DNA of 64,000 nt from Synchiropus splendidus. Taxonomy: Eukaryota; Chordata; Actinopteri; Syngnathiformes; Callionymidae. Below, in pieces: positions 18,210-28,618 of this stretch (position 1 is the stretch's first letter; each line of letters opens with the position of its first letter). A model generated the notes under the pieces. That model saw nothing but the letters and a program-made list of their open reading frames with translations, searched no databases and had not been told where the DNA came from. The position numbers and the translations under genes are program-made. Location of the stretch: positions 33,325,937-33,389,936 of the forward strand of contig NC_071334.1 of NCBI RefSeq assembly GCF_027744825.2, read 5' to 3'.

Positions 18210-18735
18210 ATGGACTGTAGCCTGCTGCCAGAGGGAAGAGGAACAAACAGTCCATGTCCAGGGTGAGAAGGGTCGGTTCTGAGCCGACCTGCACGTCTCT
18301 GGGTCCTGGAGACATACAGGTCCTGAAGAGTTGGTAGTCTGCAACCGATCACCTTCTCAGCAGAACGCACAATGCGCTGCACTCTGCCCTTGTCCCTGGA
18401 GGTGGCGCTGTTGTACCAGACGGTGATAGAGGAGGAAAAGATGGACTGGATGATGGCTGTGTAGAACTCCACCAGCAACTTCATCGGCAGTCGTAGTTTT
18501 CGTAGCAGCCTAAAGAAGAACATTCTCTGCTGGTCCTTGCTGATGAGGGACCTGATGGTCAGTTCCCATTTGAGGTCCTCAGTGATGGCGGTTCCTAGGA
18601 AGCAGAAGGAGTCCACAATAAGAATGGGCAAACCAGCCAACATGAGAGGGGACAGAGAAACTGTTACTCTCCTGAAGTCTATGATCATCTCCACTGTCTT
18701 CTGGGCGTTCAGCTCCAGGTTGTTGTGGCCATTTT
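18210..18735 (-). pseudogene. L2-like LINE reverse-transcriptase 3' fragment (module X, copy 2)
   Basis: The longest open version of the module X fragment. It reads NNLELNAQKTVEMIIDFRR, FCFLGTAITEDLKWE, VWYNSATSRDKGRVQRIV, VIGCRLPTLQD and HPGHGLFVPLPSGSRLQ. The catalytic YADD block is absent. Its open frame extends into the antisense of tRNA-Gly by chance. Confidence 0.85.
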
Positions 18736-18766
18736 CAGTGTTTTTGCTTGTTTCTGGATAGAATTG

Positions 18767-18838
18767 GCAACGGTTGTATCGTGGTGAGCACAGCTGCCTT
18801 CCAAGCAATTGACCTGGGTTTGATTCCCAGCCATTGCA
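18767..18838 (+). tRNA. tRNA-Gly (TCC)
   Basis: 72 nt, same sequence type as 11555-11626: anticodon TCC, one acceptor mismatch (C-A). Confidence 0.82.
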
Positions 18839-18975
18839 CTTCGTTTCTACGCATCTTCAACAACATCACAGTTCATTCCTGTTCATATTATCTTATTCTT
18901 ATTCATGTTATCAGTCCATGTCTGAGAAAGGTTGATGGGAAGACTCCAGATTGTACAGCAAACACAGCGGTGCCT

Positions 18976-19047
18976 TGTACTGGATGGGAATCAAACCCAT
19001 GTCAACAGCTTGGAAGGCAGCTCTGCTAACGTCTACAGCACCAATGC
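18976..19047 (-). tRNA. tRNA-Gly-like (TCC), degenerate
   Basis: 72 nt, same degenerate type as 11357-11428. Confidence 0.62.
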
Positions 19048-19107
19048 ACATGGAATCTTCAAGTTCGATGAAGGTGAGCTTCATATGGCTGTCTGGGTGA
19101 TCATCAT

Positions 19108-19182
19108 GGACCCTGGGTGGGATCCAACCACCAACTGTTCGGTTAAGAGCCGAACGGTCAGTGTGATAATACATCACTGTGT
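19108..19182 (-). pseudogene. tRNA-Asn-like relic with CTT anticodon (module X, copy 2)
   Basis: Same sequence type as 11222-11296, inverted. Confidence 0.7.
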
Positions 19183-19706
19183 TGCTCTTTGCTACATTGT
19201 AAAATCGATGGACAAACACTTTGAGAGCACAAAAGCAGTGTCAAAATGTTCAATAAAAGCTAACACCCTGAGGATTTCTTGAGTGCCATCTAAGTGTGTT
19301 ACAAAATGATTTGTTTGTACTTTTGATAGAAGAATGATGTATCATTTTTACTGATACTTCAAAATAAAATAAAACAAACAGCAGGCCCTCGGTTTGAACC
19401 TTGCTCTGGGATGGAAAACTGGATCAGGTTCCCATTTTAAATGCTCTCGACAATACAAATCATGTCCTGCTCAGCTCGAGCTCTGCTTCTTTGACAAAAG
19501 ATGGCTTTGCTCGCAGTTGTCTTCACCCAGCTCTTCATCACATCTGTGTAGCCTGGTGCATGAGGCTAAATCTGAGGGAATGAAGTCTTTCCAACCACTT
19601 TCATTCAGGTCCAGTTTGTGCTGTTGATGCCAGTGAATGGCAGGAACAGTTTCCATGACAAGAGCTGCGTTCCTCCACATGGATACTGGCTGAGTGTTGT
19701 CTGATG

Positions 19707-19726
19707 GAAGTGGCGCAGCGGAAGCC
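19707..19726 (+). pseudogene. initiator tRNA-Met 5' fragment
   Basis: AGTGGCGCAGCGGAAGC is the iMet 5' half. The rest of the gene is deleted and the sequence jumps to the next tRNA-Gln. Confidence 0.75.
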
Positions 19727-19740
19727 TTGTAATCCCTCAT

Positions 19741-19812
19741 GGTTCCATGGTGTAATGGTCAGCAGTCTGGACTTTGAATCCAGTGATCCCAGTTCAAATC
19801 TCGGTGGAACCT
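19741..19812 (+). tRNA. tRNA-Gln (TTG)
   Basis: 72 nt, acceptor paired, anticodon TTG. One T-stem change (CCCAG for CCGAG) gives a mismatch. Confidence 0.8.
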
Positions 19813-19957
19813 CATAGCTCGAATTACCTTTAAAGTGACACAGACACACACCACCACAGGAGCTGCGTTCAAGAATTTTTCATCAGGTTTTCATGACTCT
19901 CTGTACACTGTCTCTAACACTAGAGGTTTTTTATTGTTTTATTTTCCTCTCCTGCGC

Positions 19958-20031
19958 GGCGCTGTGGCTTAGTTGGTCAAAGCGCCTGTCTAGTAAACAG
20001 GAGATCCTGGGTTCAAATCCCAGCAGTGCCT
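19958..20031 (+). tRNA. tRNA-Thr (AGT)
   Basis: 74 nt, GGCGCTG/CAGTGCC acceptor, anticodon AGT, perfect T arm. Intact. Confidence 0.93.
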
Positions 20032-20130
20032 CAGTGGTGAAACATTGATTTTAAACACTTTGTCAAGACGGCAGGATTTATGACACCAGTTTTAGGACGG
20101 TCTAAGAACCACTCCAAAGTCAACATGACT

Positions 20131-20169
20131 GGTTCCACGGTGTAGTGGTCTGCACTCTGAATCCAGCTG
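20131..20169 (+). pseudogene. Truncated tRNA-Gln-like gene
   Basis: GGTTCCACGGTGTAGTGGTC then CTGAATCCAGCTGC, with no T arm. The Harbinger-like element is inserted directly after it. Confidence 0.7.
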
Positions 20170-20174
20170 CATAA

Positions 20175-21671
20175 AGGTACGTTCACACCGAACTGCCAGA
20201 CGTCAGTAGCTGGTAGCTTGCTCAGGTAGTGAGTGGTTGCCACCTGCCCGGATCGAACAAGTCGCCAAAGTAGGTCAGTCGCCGGGGGGCGTGGTGGTTG
20301 TGGACGGTGGATTGAAGATGGTGGAGCCGGTGCTCGCTACTGATTAAATGAAAACATGGAAAAAGAGACGTCTCTGGTTTCGTAGCAATCGCCAGAGCCG
20401 CTCACACTGGTGAATTTAACCACCTCCTCCTGCAGCATCACCGGGATACGGCCACTTCGAGCGGTACTTCAGGCGGAACCGCCGCAAGTTGGACGACCTG
20501 TTGGTCTGGATCAGTGGCTGAATACAGGACACCAAGTGCCCGCGGTCTGTCCTCGGTAAGCAGCTCGATGTGTCGTTATGTACGCGGACTTGTGTCCAAG
20601 TCTTTCTGAACTGTCATCAATTCATCAACTCCGGAGTACATTAGTAGATGTTTGAGCTCAGCTTCAGCATCTGGTGACACCTTCCTCTGTAGGTCTCTTC
20701 CATCGGTGTACTGCACATAATGGAAGTTGAGTTCAATAGTGATAGTGATCATAAATAAAATTTGTATAGGACAGCAATAGTTAACCTAAAGCATGTCATG
20801 TCACTACGACAGTGCTTGAACATTTAATAACAAAAACAGAATAATGCTAGAAAATGTTATTTCTACATACATCAGGAGCAGCAGTGGATGAGGAGGGGCC
20901 AGTGTTAGGTGGAGGTGATGCAGCAGCAGCAGGTGAGGCAGAGGAAGGTCCATCCTGCTCCTCATCATCACCAACATCATGAGTGGATCCATCCTCCTCC
21001 TCTCACATAGCGTGATTACATTATTGTACTAGCTATACTGAAAAAAGCAATACAGAAAGCTACATACGTTTTTATATTTATATATTTAGCTAGTATTCAG
21101 AATGTCACCACTAAATGAACGTACAAACCTACCTGCTACCTTGCTGCTGCTGCAGCTGCCTCTCCAGTCATGTTGGCCGAGGTCTCTCTTGGAGATGAAG
21201 GGCTCCAGAAGAGAGAGGACGGTGAAGAACGCTCACTTCACGGCACTACAGTAGATGCCGCTGACCACTCTGCTCCTCGGTTACCATCCTCCCCTCATAT
21301 AAACAGACCCTTCAGGACGTCTCATCTGAATTAAATTAAATCAGAAACAGTACTGATTTATCCCGTCGCCATACAGATGTAGTTTCTACAGTCGCAGCAG
21401 TACATTCGCCTCGTAAACTCGGTGGACATTGCGTTTAGTAAACTTAGGTAAATAAAGGTGTCAACTCACCAGGAACGCCACCGTTGTGGCGAACTTTCCC
21501 TCCGGACAAGATTCTTCCTATTTATGTTCCGGTGGAAATTAAAAAATGCAGAATTTGTGCCACTCACGACAGGACGGCGGAAAGTCTGCATGTAAACAAC
21601 TGCAGCCATTAGCTTCTCCTCCTAAATCAGTCGTGTCGCTTGCGGAAGTCGCGTTCGGTGTGAAAGTACCT
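20175..21671. mobile_element. PIF/Harbinger-like DNA transposon, copy 1 (internally deleted)
   Basis: The ends are inverted repeats: AGGTACGTTCACACCGAAC at the left and its complement (one mismatch) at the right. The left end abuts TAA and the right end abuts TTA, both TWA targets typical of PIF/Harbinger. The inside has only shreds of possible coding sequence (HFERYFRRNRRKLDDLL on the plus strand at about 20450-20510, similar in style to Harbinger transposases). It lacks about 640 bp present in copy 2. No intact transposase. Confidence 0.65.
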
Positions 21672-21820
21672 TTAGAGATCAAATACGGAGAGTATTGAAA
21701 ACCTCATGAAATATTCTTGAACATGGCTCTTGTGGTGTGTCAACAGTCGCGTGTGGGTAGAACAATGTTTGTCGTAAGTAATAGGGAGACGTTTGGGTCC
21801 CTTCAAAGGAAGTTGAGTTG

Positions 21821-21892
21821 CGGTTCCACCGAGATTTGAACTCGGATCACTGGATTCAAAGTCCAGAGTGCTGACCATTACACCATGGAACC
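21821..21892 (-). tRNA. tRNA-Gln (TTG)
   Basis: 72 nt, acceptor, anticodon and T arms all paired. The discriminator position is G instead of the usual T. Confidence 0.88.
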
Positions 21893-22059
21893 ATGAGGAT
21901 TCTGAAACTTTGGAGTGGTTCTTGGACATTCCTTCATAAAGCTCTTGCCAGTAGAAATGCAGCAAGAGGAAACCTCATGGTCCAATGCTTTCTCAAACAC
22001 TCCAAAGGAAACAAATGAAACTGAACCCATAGCATTAGAATAGAACATACAAATGATCA

Positions 22060-22131
22060 TAGCAGAGGATGGTTTCGATCCATCGACCTCTGGGTTATGG
22101 GCCCAGCATGCTTCCGCTGCGCCACTCTGCT
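22060..22131 (-). tRNA. initiator tRNA-Met (CAT)
   Basis: 72 nt with all iMet hallmarks. One change next to the anticodon stem (GCATGC for GCGTGC). Confidence 0.88.
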
Positions 22132-22622
22132 TCCATCAGACAACACTGAGCTAGTATCCATGTGGAGGAACACAGCTCTTGTCATGTAAACTGTTCCTGC
22201 CATTCACTGGCATCAACAGCACAAACTGGACCTGAATGAAAGTGGTTGGAAAGACTTCATTCCCTCAGATTTAGCCTCATGCACCAGGCTACACAGATGT
22301 GATGAAGAGCTGGGTGAAGACACTTTGCATTGTCAAGAGCATTTGAAATGGGACCCACCTCAGTTTTTCCCAAAAAATCCTGATCAAATCAGTGATTTCC
22401 TTCATGATGTTTTCTGTCATCACATTCATTGTATAAACTATCTCACTCATGATAAGTGTGTTAACAATCACTATTTTCCCATCATCTCTGCACTAAAATG
22501 TGTTCAATTTCATTTGTTGACATTTTGCATGGTGCTTTTTATTTTTTTTTTCACAAAAACACATTGTCAAACTATTTATTAGCAACAATTAAAAAAAAAC
22601 GTTATTTCTCTCAGAGATTAAA
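22132..22622. other. iMet-flanking spacer
   Basis: The spacer next to most iMet copies (ctgaatgaaagtggttgg, cacatctgtgtagcctgg in the other orientation). No gene recognised. Confidence 0.55.
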
Positions 22623-23330
22623 GTACAGTGGTACCTCGGTTTTCGAACGTCCCAGACTTCCAACAAATCGGAGTTTGAACAAAGATTTCGAGATTTTTTT
22701 ACTTGGGATTTCAAAAATCCAGAACTCGAACGCCCCCGGAAAAACATAACGTGCGCGGACCGATCAGCTGACCCACGACGCGCTTTGTTATTGTGTATAA
22801 TTAGCTCTATTTACTGACTGTTTTTTCTTCATATTGAGGTGTAAAACCTTTCCTGTCTCCACACTGGACCATGGTAGAGCGTCACAGGGGAGGTGCTCAC
22901 TCTCCACACCTCTCAGGCTGGAGCACTCACTCCAGGGTTTGATGTCCTGTTGTGGGCTGGAGCTGGGACAGGGATGAGGCGAGTCTGGGACAGAGCGTTA
23001 CTTGGTTTATGACTTTGTCACAGCCAAACTGCACAGAAGCGCACATTCAGAGCTGGACACGCACAGGGCACCTCTTCACTTCTGGAGAGACGTCACTCAC
23101 TCGGCAACCCCTCCCACATGCAGCGGCCACACACATAGAGGAACAGCGCACCTGCAGCAGACACTGTACATTCACTCCTACAAAAGCCTATTTTAAGGCT
23201 TGGAACGCATTATTTCTTTTTCCATTCATTGTGATGGGAAAAATCGATTCGGATTTCGAACAAATCGCTTCTCGAACGGCCGTCTGGAACGGATTGTGGT
23301 CTTTGAACTGACTGACCTCGAATTGCAATA
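22623..23330 (+). mobile_element. Tigger/pogo-like MITE, copy 1
   Basis: Begins CAGTGGTACCTCGGTTTTCG after TA, a start typical of Tigger-class elements, and has weaker self-complementary TCGAA-rich ends. It has no transposase. Its partner lies inverted at about 45000-45735. Confidence 0.6.
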
Positions 23331-23636
23331 ATTTGCGTGTATTTTTTACATTTCTTTATTTGTCATCACCTGTTTATGTATGTTCTGTTATATATTATAA
23401 AAAAGAAAAAAAAACTACTCAGTGGCGAGCTGTCCCATTGGTAATAGGTTTAGCACTGTTACGTCCCTGCTAGGTGAAAAGGAAAAGTTTGAGCAAGTGG
23501 CTGTTAAAGTAAAGTTGTTTTAGATGAACATAACTTATCAACAATCACAGAAATGCATGTAAAAGGGCAAATGTCTCTACACCAGTTTATAAAACTCACT
23601 AAACTGGATGATCACTGAAAGATGTGTACAACCCCA

Positions 23637-23708
23637 GGTTCCATGGTGTAATGGTCAGAACTCTGGACTCTGAATCCAGTGATCCGAGTTCAACTCTCGG
23701 TGGAACCT
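23637..23708 (+). tRNA. tRNA-Gln (CTG)
   Basis: 72 nt, acceptor paired, anticodon CTG. Base changes at AGAACTC (for AGCACTC) and in the T loop (CAACT). Confidence 0.83.
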
Positions 23709-23837
23709 GTCTCTTAGGTGTGAAGTTTGTGAGTCAAGTTTTGGAAAGGCATCGGGAGCCATTATTACCTTAATACCAGAGGTGATGGACAGTATATTGG
23801 TGATGAGAACCCACCAACTTCAGGTCGAGATTTACAG

Positions 23838-24029
23838 GTGAAGGAAAATGAAATAGCAGAAAGAAAACAATATGAGCAATTGGTCACCAAAACAAAAAAG
23901 GAATGTGATGACAGAAAACATCATGAAGGAATCAGTGATGTGATCAGGAACATGATTTGGGATGGGAAGGAAGCCAGGATCAGGAAAGAGGTTTTAGAGC
24001 ATGAGGATGATGATGGAGGATCAAGCTAG
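23838..24029 (+). CDS. Unidentified charged ORF, copy 2, N-terminal part
   Basis: Reads through ENEIAERKQYEQLVTKTKKE and CDDRKHHEGISDVIRNMIWD to LEHEDDDGGSS and a stop. In the copy at about 50.0 kb the same protein is interrupted at a different point, so the two copies together suggest a longer ancestral frame. It is rich in Lys and Glu. I do not recognise the family, and it may be an unknown mobile element. Confidence 0.35.
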   Translation: MKENEIAERKQYEQLVTKTKKECDDRKHHEGISDVIRNMIWDGKEARIRKEVLEHEDDDGGSS

Positions 24030-24304
24030 TTACTTTGGAGAATCAGAAAAGTGTGATAAGGGTCAGAACAGTGACAAAATACTTGGAACAGGAGGATGAT
24101 CAGATATGGAAGAAGGTTTTGAAAAGAAAGTTAAGGAAATATTGTGGTTGTGAAATAATGGGAAAATATGTGTCTTTTAAAGAAGCACATTTAATAAAAA
24201 CAAATTAATTCCACGAGGAAGTACTTGAAGAACGAAGATACCCCCTAAACAAGGTGAGCTATGACTGCGATACATTGTTGAAGATCTTGAAACAACCCAT
24301 CACA

Positions 24305-24355
24305 TCAGATCACTGGATTCAGAGTCCAGAGTGCTGACCATTACACCATGGAACC
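24305..24355 (-). pseudogene. tRNA-Gln (CTG) 5' two thirds
   Basis: Acceptor 5' strand, D arm and anticodon arm are present. The T arm is cut off and followed by ORF-family sequence, indicating a recombination joint. Confidence 0.75.
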
Positions 24356-24563
24356 TCATATGTCCTTCACTGAACATCAAGCAAATCCAGTATTAGAAAC
24401 TTTGTTGTATAGACCTTAATTATATTTCAGTGATTATTTTGAGTGACATTAATGTTGATAAAATAACTTTAAGCAGGGACGTAACACAGTGTTAAACCTA
24501 TTACCAATGGGACAGCTAGTAGTTTTATTTATTTTTTGATTTGTTAGCTATGACTGCGATACA

Positions 24564-24773
24564 TTGTTGAAGATCTTGAAACAACCCATCTTTCTAAATA
24601 ATGTGACAAAGAAAGTGAACAAGGTCCTAAATAATGAAAAGGTATGGAAGACTGGGATCAGAAAAATAAACTCTATAACTTGTGAGTACGTCCCAGGATT
24701 CATGATCGCACAAGTGCTGATCGATCAACTGGAAGAGAAGGGCGGAGCTCTGAGACCAGGAGGGCGGCTCTAG
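24564..24773 (+). CDS. Unidentified charged ORF, copy 2, C-terminal part
   Basis: Continues the same family: LKILKQPIFLNNVTKKVN, then KINSITCEYVPGFMIAQVL and LEEKGGALRPGGRL before the stop. Relative to the copy at 50127 a 167-bp segment is absent here. Confidence 0.35.
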   Translation: MLKILKQPIFLNNVTKKVNKVLNNEKVWKTGIRKINSITCEYVPGFMIAQVLIDQLEEKGGALRPGGRL

Positions 24774-25354
24774 TCATGCAGGACATCAAAGAAGGCATGT
24801 GGACAGAGTGGAAAAGTAGAATTGAGAAAGGAAATAATATAAGAAGAGGCAGAAATGACTGATCTTGTTTTATATCAGAAGAGGACAGAAGAAAATTGAA
24901 TTAAGTACATTAAAAACTAATTTCTGGTCCTTTGAAGAAAATCAGAATCATTACCCATTGAGAGAAATTGGATGGAAGATAAGTATTTAATTTTTAGTAA
25001 GTTGAGGACGAAAATGTGTTTGTACTGCAGGCCCTCGGTTTGAACCTTGCTCTGGGATGGAAAACTGGATCAGGTTCCCATTTTAAATTCTGTCGACAAT
25101 ACAAAGCATGTGCTGCTCAGTTCAAGCTCTGCTTTTTTGACAAAAGATGGCTTTGCTCGCAGTTGTCTTCACCCAGCTCTTCATCACATCTGTGTAGCCT
25201 GGTGCATGAGGCTAAATCTGAGGGAATGAAGTCTTTCCAACCACTTTCATTCAGGTCCAGTTTGTGCTGTTGATGCCAGTGAATGGCAGGAACAGTTTAC
25301 ATGACAAGAGCTGCGTTCCTCCACATGGATACTAGCTCAGTGTTGTCTGATGGA

Positions 25355-25426
25355 AGCAGAGTGGCGCAGCGGAAGCGTGCTGGGCCCATAACCCAGAAGT
25401 CGATGGATCGAAACCATCCTCTGCTA
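25355..25426 (+). tRNA. initiator tRNA-Met (CAT)
   Basis: 72 nt, complete; one change (CAGAAGTCG for CAGAGGTCG) in the variable loop. A TTTTT terminator at 25433. Confidence 0.9.
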
Positions 25427-25592
25427 TGAACATTTTTCATATCCTGTTTTAATGTTACAGGGTTCAAATCCAAGTGTTGCCAACAACGTGTTCATGAGGA
25501 AGCATTGGACCATGAGGTTTCCTCTTGCTGCTACTGGCAAGAGCTTTATGAAGGAATGTCCAAGAACCACTCCAAAGTCCAACAACTCTCAT

Positions 25593-25664
25593 GGTTCCAT
25601 GGTGTAATGGTCAGCACTCTGGACTTTGAATCCAGTGATCCGAGTTTAAATGTCGGTGGAACCT
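25593..25664 (+). tRNA. tRNA-Gln (TTG), T arm weakened
   Basis: 72 nt, acceptor and anticodon arm good. The T arm has GTCGG in place of CTCGG, giving one mismatch. Confidence 0.78.
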
Positions 25665-25849
25665 CAGTTTTCTTGTCCTGGAACTCGCTTTGGCGTCACA
25701 CTGACTGAAGGTGTCCTGATCACTGACGCCAAACATTGTTCCAGCCAGACACGACTGTTCACACACCACCATCCACCACAGGAGCCACGTTCTGAAATTC
25801 CTCATCACGTTTTCATTTCTTCACTGGATCTCGAAGACCAAAGTGGTTT

Positions 25850-25873
25850 TATTCAAATCCCAGCAGTGTCTCA
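25850..25873 (+). pseudogene. tRNA-Thr 3' fragment
   Basis: Only ATTCAAATCCCAGCAGTGTC remains, joined to unrelated sequence. Confidence 0.7.
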
Positions 25874-25974
25874 CTGGTGAAACATTGATTTTAGGCACTT
25901 GGTCAAGACGGCAGGATTTATGACACCAGTTTTACAAAGAACAGTCCAAAAACCACTCCAAAGTCAACATGACT

Positions 25975-26014
25975 GGTTCCATGCTGTAGTGGTCTGGACT
26001 CTGAATCCAGCTGC
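25975..26014 (+). pseudogene. Truncated tRNA-Gln-like gene
   Basis: Same truncated type as 20131-20169, ending CCAGCTGCG. Confidence 0.65.
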
Positions 26015-26216
26015 GTAAGAGCTTTTCAATGCGTCATTCATGTTCATGTGAGTGGTGAAAGTGAAGACACTTAAATGCCTCGTTTCCCTGAGGTGTGTCA
26101 AGCTGTGTGTGAATGGGTGTTTGTGTTGTGAGCACTGTATAAGCCTGACACACCTAATTGAGAAATGATCAAAGTAGTTAAACTATCATTTTGGTAATTG
26201 TTCTGTTGCTGGTTTT

Positions 26217-26483
26217 ATGGGAAATGTAAATAATGGCAGGGTACATGTCGTGCCATCCAAGACAGTGGACCACCAGCGTCTGAGGAGGCAAACTATCTCA
26301 GTGCACCAGAAAGTTCCTCTGAGGCAAAGCTCACAAAGTTCACCCCCATGGACGGATGTCCTCCATGACGGGTTTGTGAAGAGCAACCCAGGCTGCATCC
26401 TACCGTTCATATATCACAACATGAAATCTGGCAAAAGCAGAAAGAAGTTCTCCCCATTTTCTGGGCCTCAGCTCGCAAAGTGA
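26217..26483 (+). CDS. Unidentified ORF, shorter copy
   Basis: 88 codons identical for most of their length to the ORF at 51176 (SPPWTDVLHDGFVKSNPG, FIYHNMKSGKSRKKFSPF). It is cut where the sequence jumps into tRNA-Thr flanking DNA. Family not recognised. Confidence 0.35.
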   Translation: MGNVNNGRVHVVPSKTVDHQRLRRQTISVHQKVPLRQSSQSSPPWTDVLHDGFVKSNPGCILPFIYHNMKSGKSRKKFSPFSGPQLAK

Positions 26484-26553
26484 CAAAGTGTCAAATCAAT
26501 GTTTTAAACATTGATTTGGCACTCAATGGTGAAAAATCAATGTTTCACCAGTG

Positions 26554-26627
26554 AGGTACTGTTGGGATTTGAACCCAGGATCTCCAGTGGACTAGACAGG
26601 GGCTTTGACCAACTAAGCCACAGCGCC
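26554..26627 (-). pseudogene. tRNA-Thr (AGT), degenerate
   Basis: 74 nt in register, but the acceptor has a mismatch (CAGTACC) and the anticodon stem and loop are altered (CTAGTCCACTGG). Confidence 0.75.
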
Positions 26628-26838
26628 GCACAGGTGAGTTGTTAAATAAAATAAATAAATTAAAAAAAAACTCTGGTCTTAGAGATCTAGTAGAGAGAGT
26701 AATGAAAACCTCATGAAATATTCTTGAACATGGCTCTTGTGGTTTGTGAACAGTTGCATCTGGGTCGAACAATATTTGTCATAAGTAATAGACACCTTCA
26801 GGCAACATGTCTGTGTCCCTTCAAAGGAAGTTGTGTTG

Positions 26839-26910
26839 AGGTTCCACCGAGATTTGAACTCAGATCACTGGATTCAAAGTTCCGAATGCTGACCATTACA
26901 CCATGGAACC
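26839..26910 (-). pseudogene. tRNA-Gln (TTG), anticodon stem damaged
   Basis: 72 nt, acceptor intact, but the anticodon 5' stem reads TTCGGAA in place of TCTGGA. The same damage is seen at 54300-54371, so it predates the duplication. Confidence 0.75.
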
Positions 26911-26938
26911 ATGAGAGTTTTCAGACTGGAACCATTCC

Positions 26939-26964
26939 AGTTCCGCTGCGCCACTCTGCTTCCA
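26939..26964 (-). pseudogene. initiator tRNA-Met 5' fragment
   Basis: Only the 5' third of iMet remains. The duplicate at 54541-54612 is complete, so about 190 bp was deleted here. Confidence 0.75.
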
Positions 26965-27348
26965 TCAGACAACACTGAGCTAGTATCCATGTGGAGGAAC
27001 GCAGCTCTTGTCATGTAAACTGTTCCTGCCATTCACTGGCATCAACAGCACAAACTGGACCTGAATGAAAGTGGTTGGAAAGACTTCATTCCCCCAGATT
27101 TAGCCTCATGCACCAGGCTACACAGATGTGATGAAGAGCTGGGTGAAGACACTTGGCATAGTGAAGAGCATTTAAAATGGGACCCACCTCAGTTTTCCTC
27201 AAAAATTCCTTAAATCAGTGATTTCCTTCATGATGTTTTCTGTCATCACATTCATTGAATAAACTATCTTACTCATGATAAGTGCGTTAACAATCACTAT
27301 TTTCCCTCCCAGTCCTAACTTCCTGGTTTTCCCAGAGTTTAATCCTTA

Positions 27349-27648
27349 TTGTCTGTTTCATGTTGTCTTTTCAGAAGAGAAATCCATGAAGGTTCTAGAC
27401 GTCCCTCAATGTTGAAAACCTGCCAACCAGTGGCAGAAATATCATCTCTAACAGACGTCTGGACTGCAAACAACTCCTCCAGGATCTCTGCTAACTGTCA
27501 TCGCACCACTTTCATGGAGTCAGAAGCCTCTTGGTGCCACTGGAAAACAAGGCACGGAATTGTCCTTGAGCAGAGACAGAGAGACAGTGAACAGCTGGAA
27601 CAACATTTGGCTTTGTTGGTGGAACAAGCTTGGACTGAATGGTGTTGA
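27349..27648 (+). other. Conserved unidentified block, copy 1 (possible hAT remnant)
   Basis: An open stretch repeated at 40750 and 55001. The frame reads EISSLTDVWTANNSSR and NCHRTTFMESE; SLTDVWT is reminiscent of the first catalytic Asp region of hAT transposases. Too short to be sure. Confidence 0.35.
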
Positions 27649-27719
27649 TGAGGTTGGACAGTGAGAGTGGGACAGAGCTTTGAAATGACCTGGCATCTGC
27701 TCTGCCAAGTCTAAAATGC

Positions 27720-27791
27720 AGGTTCCACCAAGACTTGAACTCGGATCACTGGATTCAGAGTCCAGAGTGCTGACCATTACACCATGGAACC
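27720..27791 (-). tRNA. tRNA-Gln (CTG)
   Basis: 72 nt, acceptor paired, anticodon CTG. One T-stem transition leaves a G-T pair. First gene of the third X module. Confidence 0.87.
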
Positions 27792-28211
27792 TCATATGTC
27801 CTTCACTGAACATCAAGCAAATCCAGTATTAGAAACTTTGTTGTATAGACCTTAATTATATTTCAGTGATTATTTTGAGTGACATTAATGTTGATAAAAT
27901 AACTTTAAGCAGGGACGTAACACAGTGTTAAACCTATTACCAATGGGACAGCTAGTAGTTTTATTTATTTTTTGATTTGTTTTCAACAGAACAGTACACA
28001 CAAACAGGTGATGATGAATAAACAAATAAAAATACAGGCACATTATGGCAATATGAGGTCAGCAGTTCAAAGACAAAGTATAATAATCTGTAAGAGAAAC
28101 TACATGATGACTGAGGGACATATATATATAGCTTTTATTGAATATTTTGACACTGCTTTTGTGCTCTCAAAGTGTCTGTCCATCAATTTTAAAATGTAGC
28201 AAAGAGCAACA

Positions 28212-28284
28212 CAGTGATGTATTATCACACTGACCGTTCGGCTCTTAACCGAACAGTTGCTGGTTGGATCCCACCCAGGGTCTA
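28212..28284 (+). pseudogene. tRNA-Asn-like relic with CTT anticodon (module X, copy 3)
   Basis: Same type as 11222-11296, with one extra change in the T arm (TTGCTGG). Confidence 0.68.
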
Positions 28285-28343
28285 TGATGATCACCCAGAC
28301 AGCCATATGAAGCTCACCTTCATCGAACTTGAAGATTCCATGA

Positions 28344-28415
28344 GCATTGGTGCTGTAGACGTTAGCAGAGCTGCCTTCCAAGCAGTTGACATGGGTTTGA
28401 TTCCCATCCAGTACA
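28344..28415 (+). tRNA. tRNA-Gly-like (TCC), degenerate
   Basis: 72 nt, same degenerate type as 11357-11428. Confidence 0.62.
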
Positions 28416-28516
28416 AGGCACCTCTGTGTGCCAACCTTTCTCAGACATGGACTGATAACATGGCCCAGGGTTTTAGTAATGAACTGTGATGTTGTTGAAG
28501 ATGCGTAGAAACGAAG

Positions 28517-28588
28517 TGCAATGGCTGGGAATCAAACCCAGGTCAATTGCTTGGAAGGCAGCTGTGCTCGCCACGATACAACCGTTGC
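28517..28588 (-). tRNA. tRNA-Gly (TCC)
   Basis: 72 nt, anticodon TCC, one acceptor mismatch as in its sister copies. Confidence 0.82.
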
Positions 28589-28618
28589 CAATTCTATCCA
28601 GGAACAACCAAAAACACT

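Noticed and set aside
18131..18808. 225-codon minus-strand frame as a new gene
   Set aside because: It is antisense tRNA-Gly read into a truncated L2 reverse-transcriptase fragment lacking the catalytic residues.
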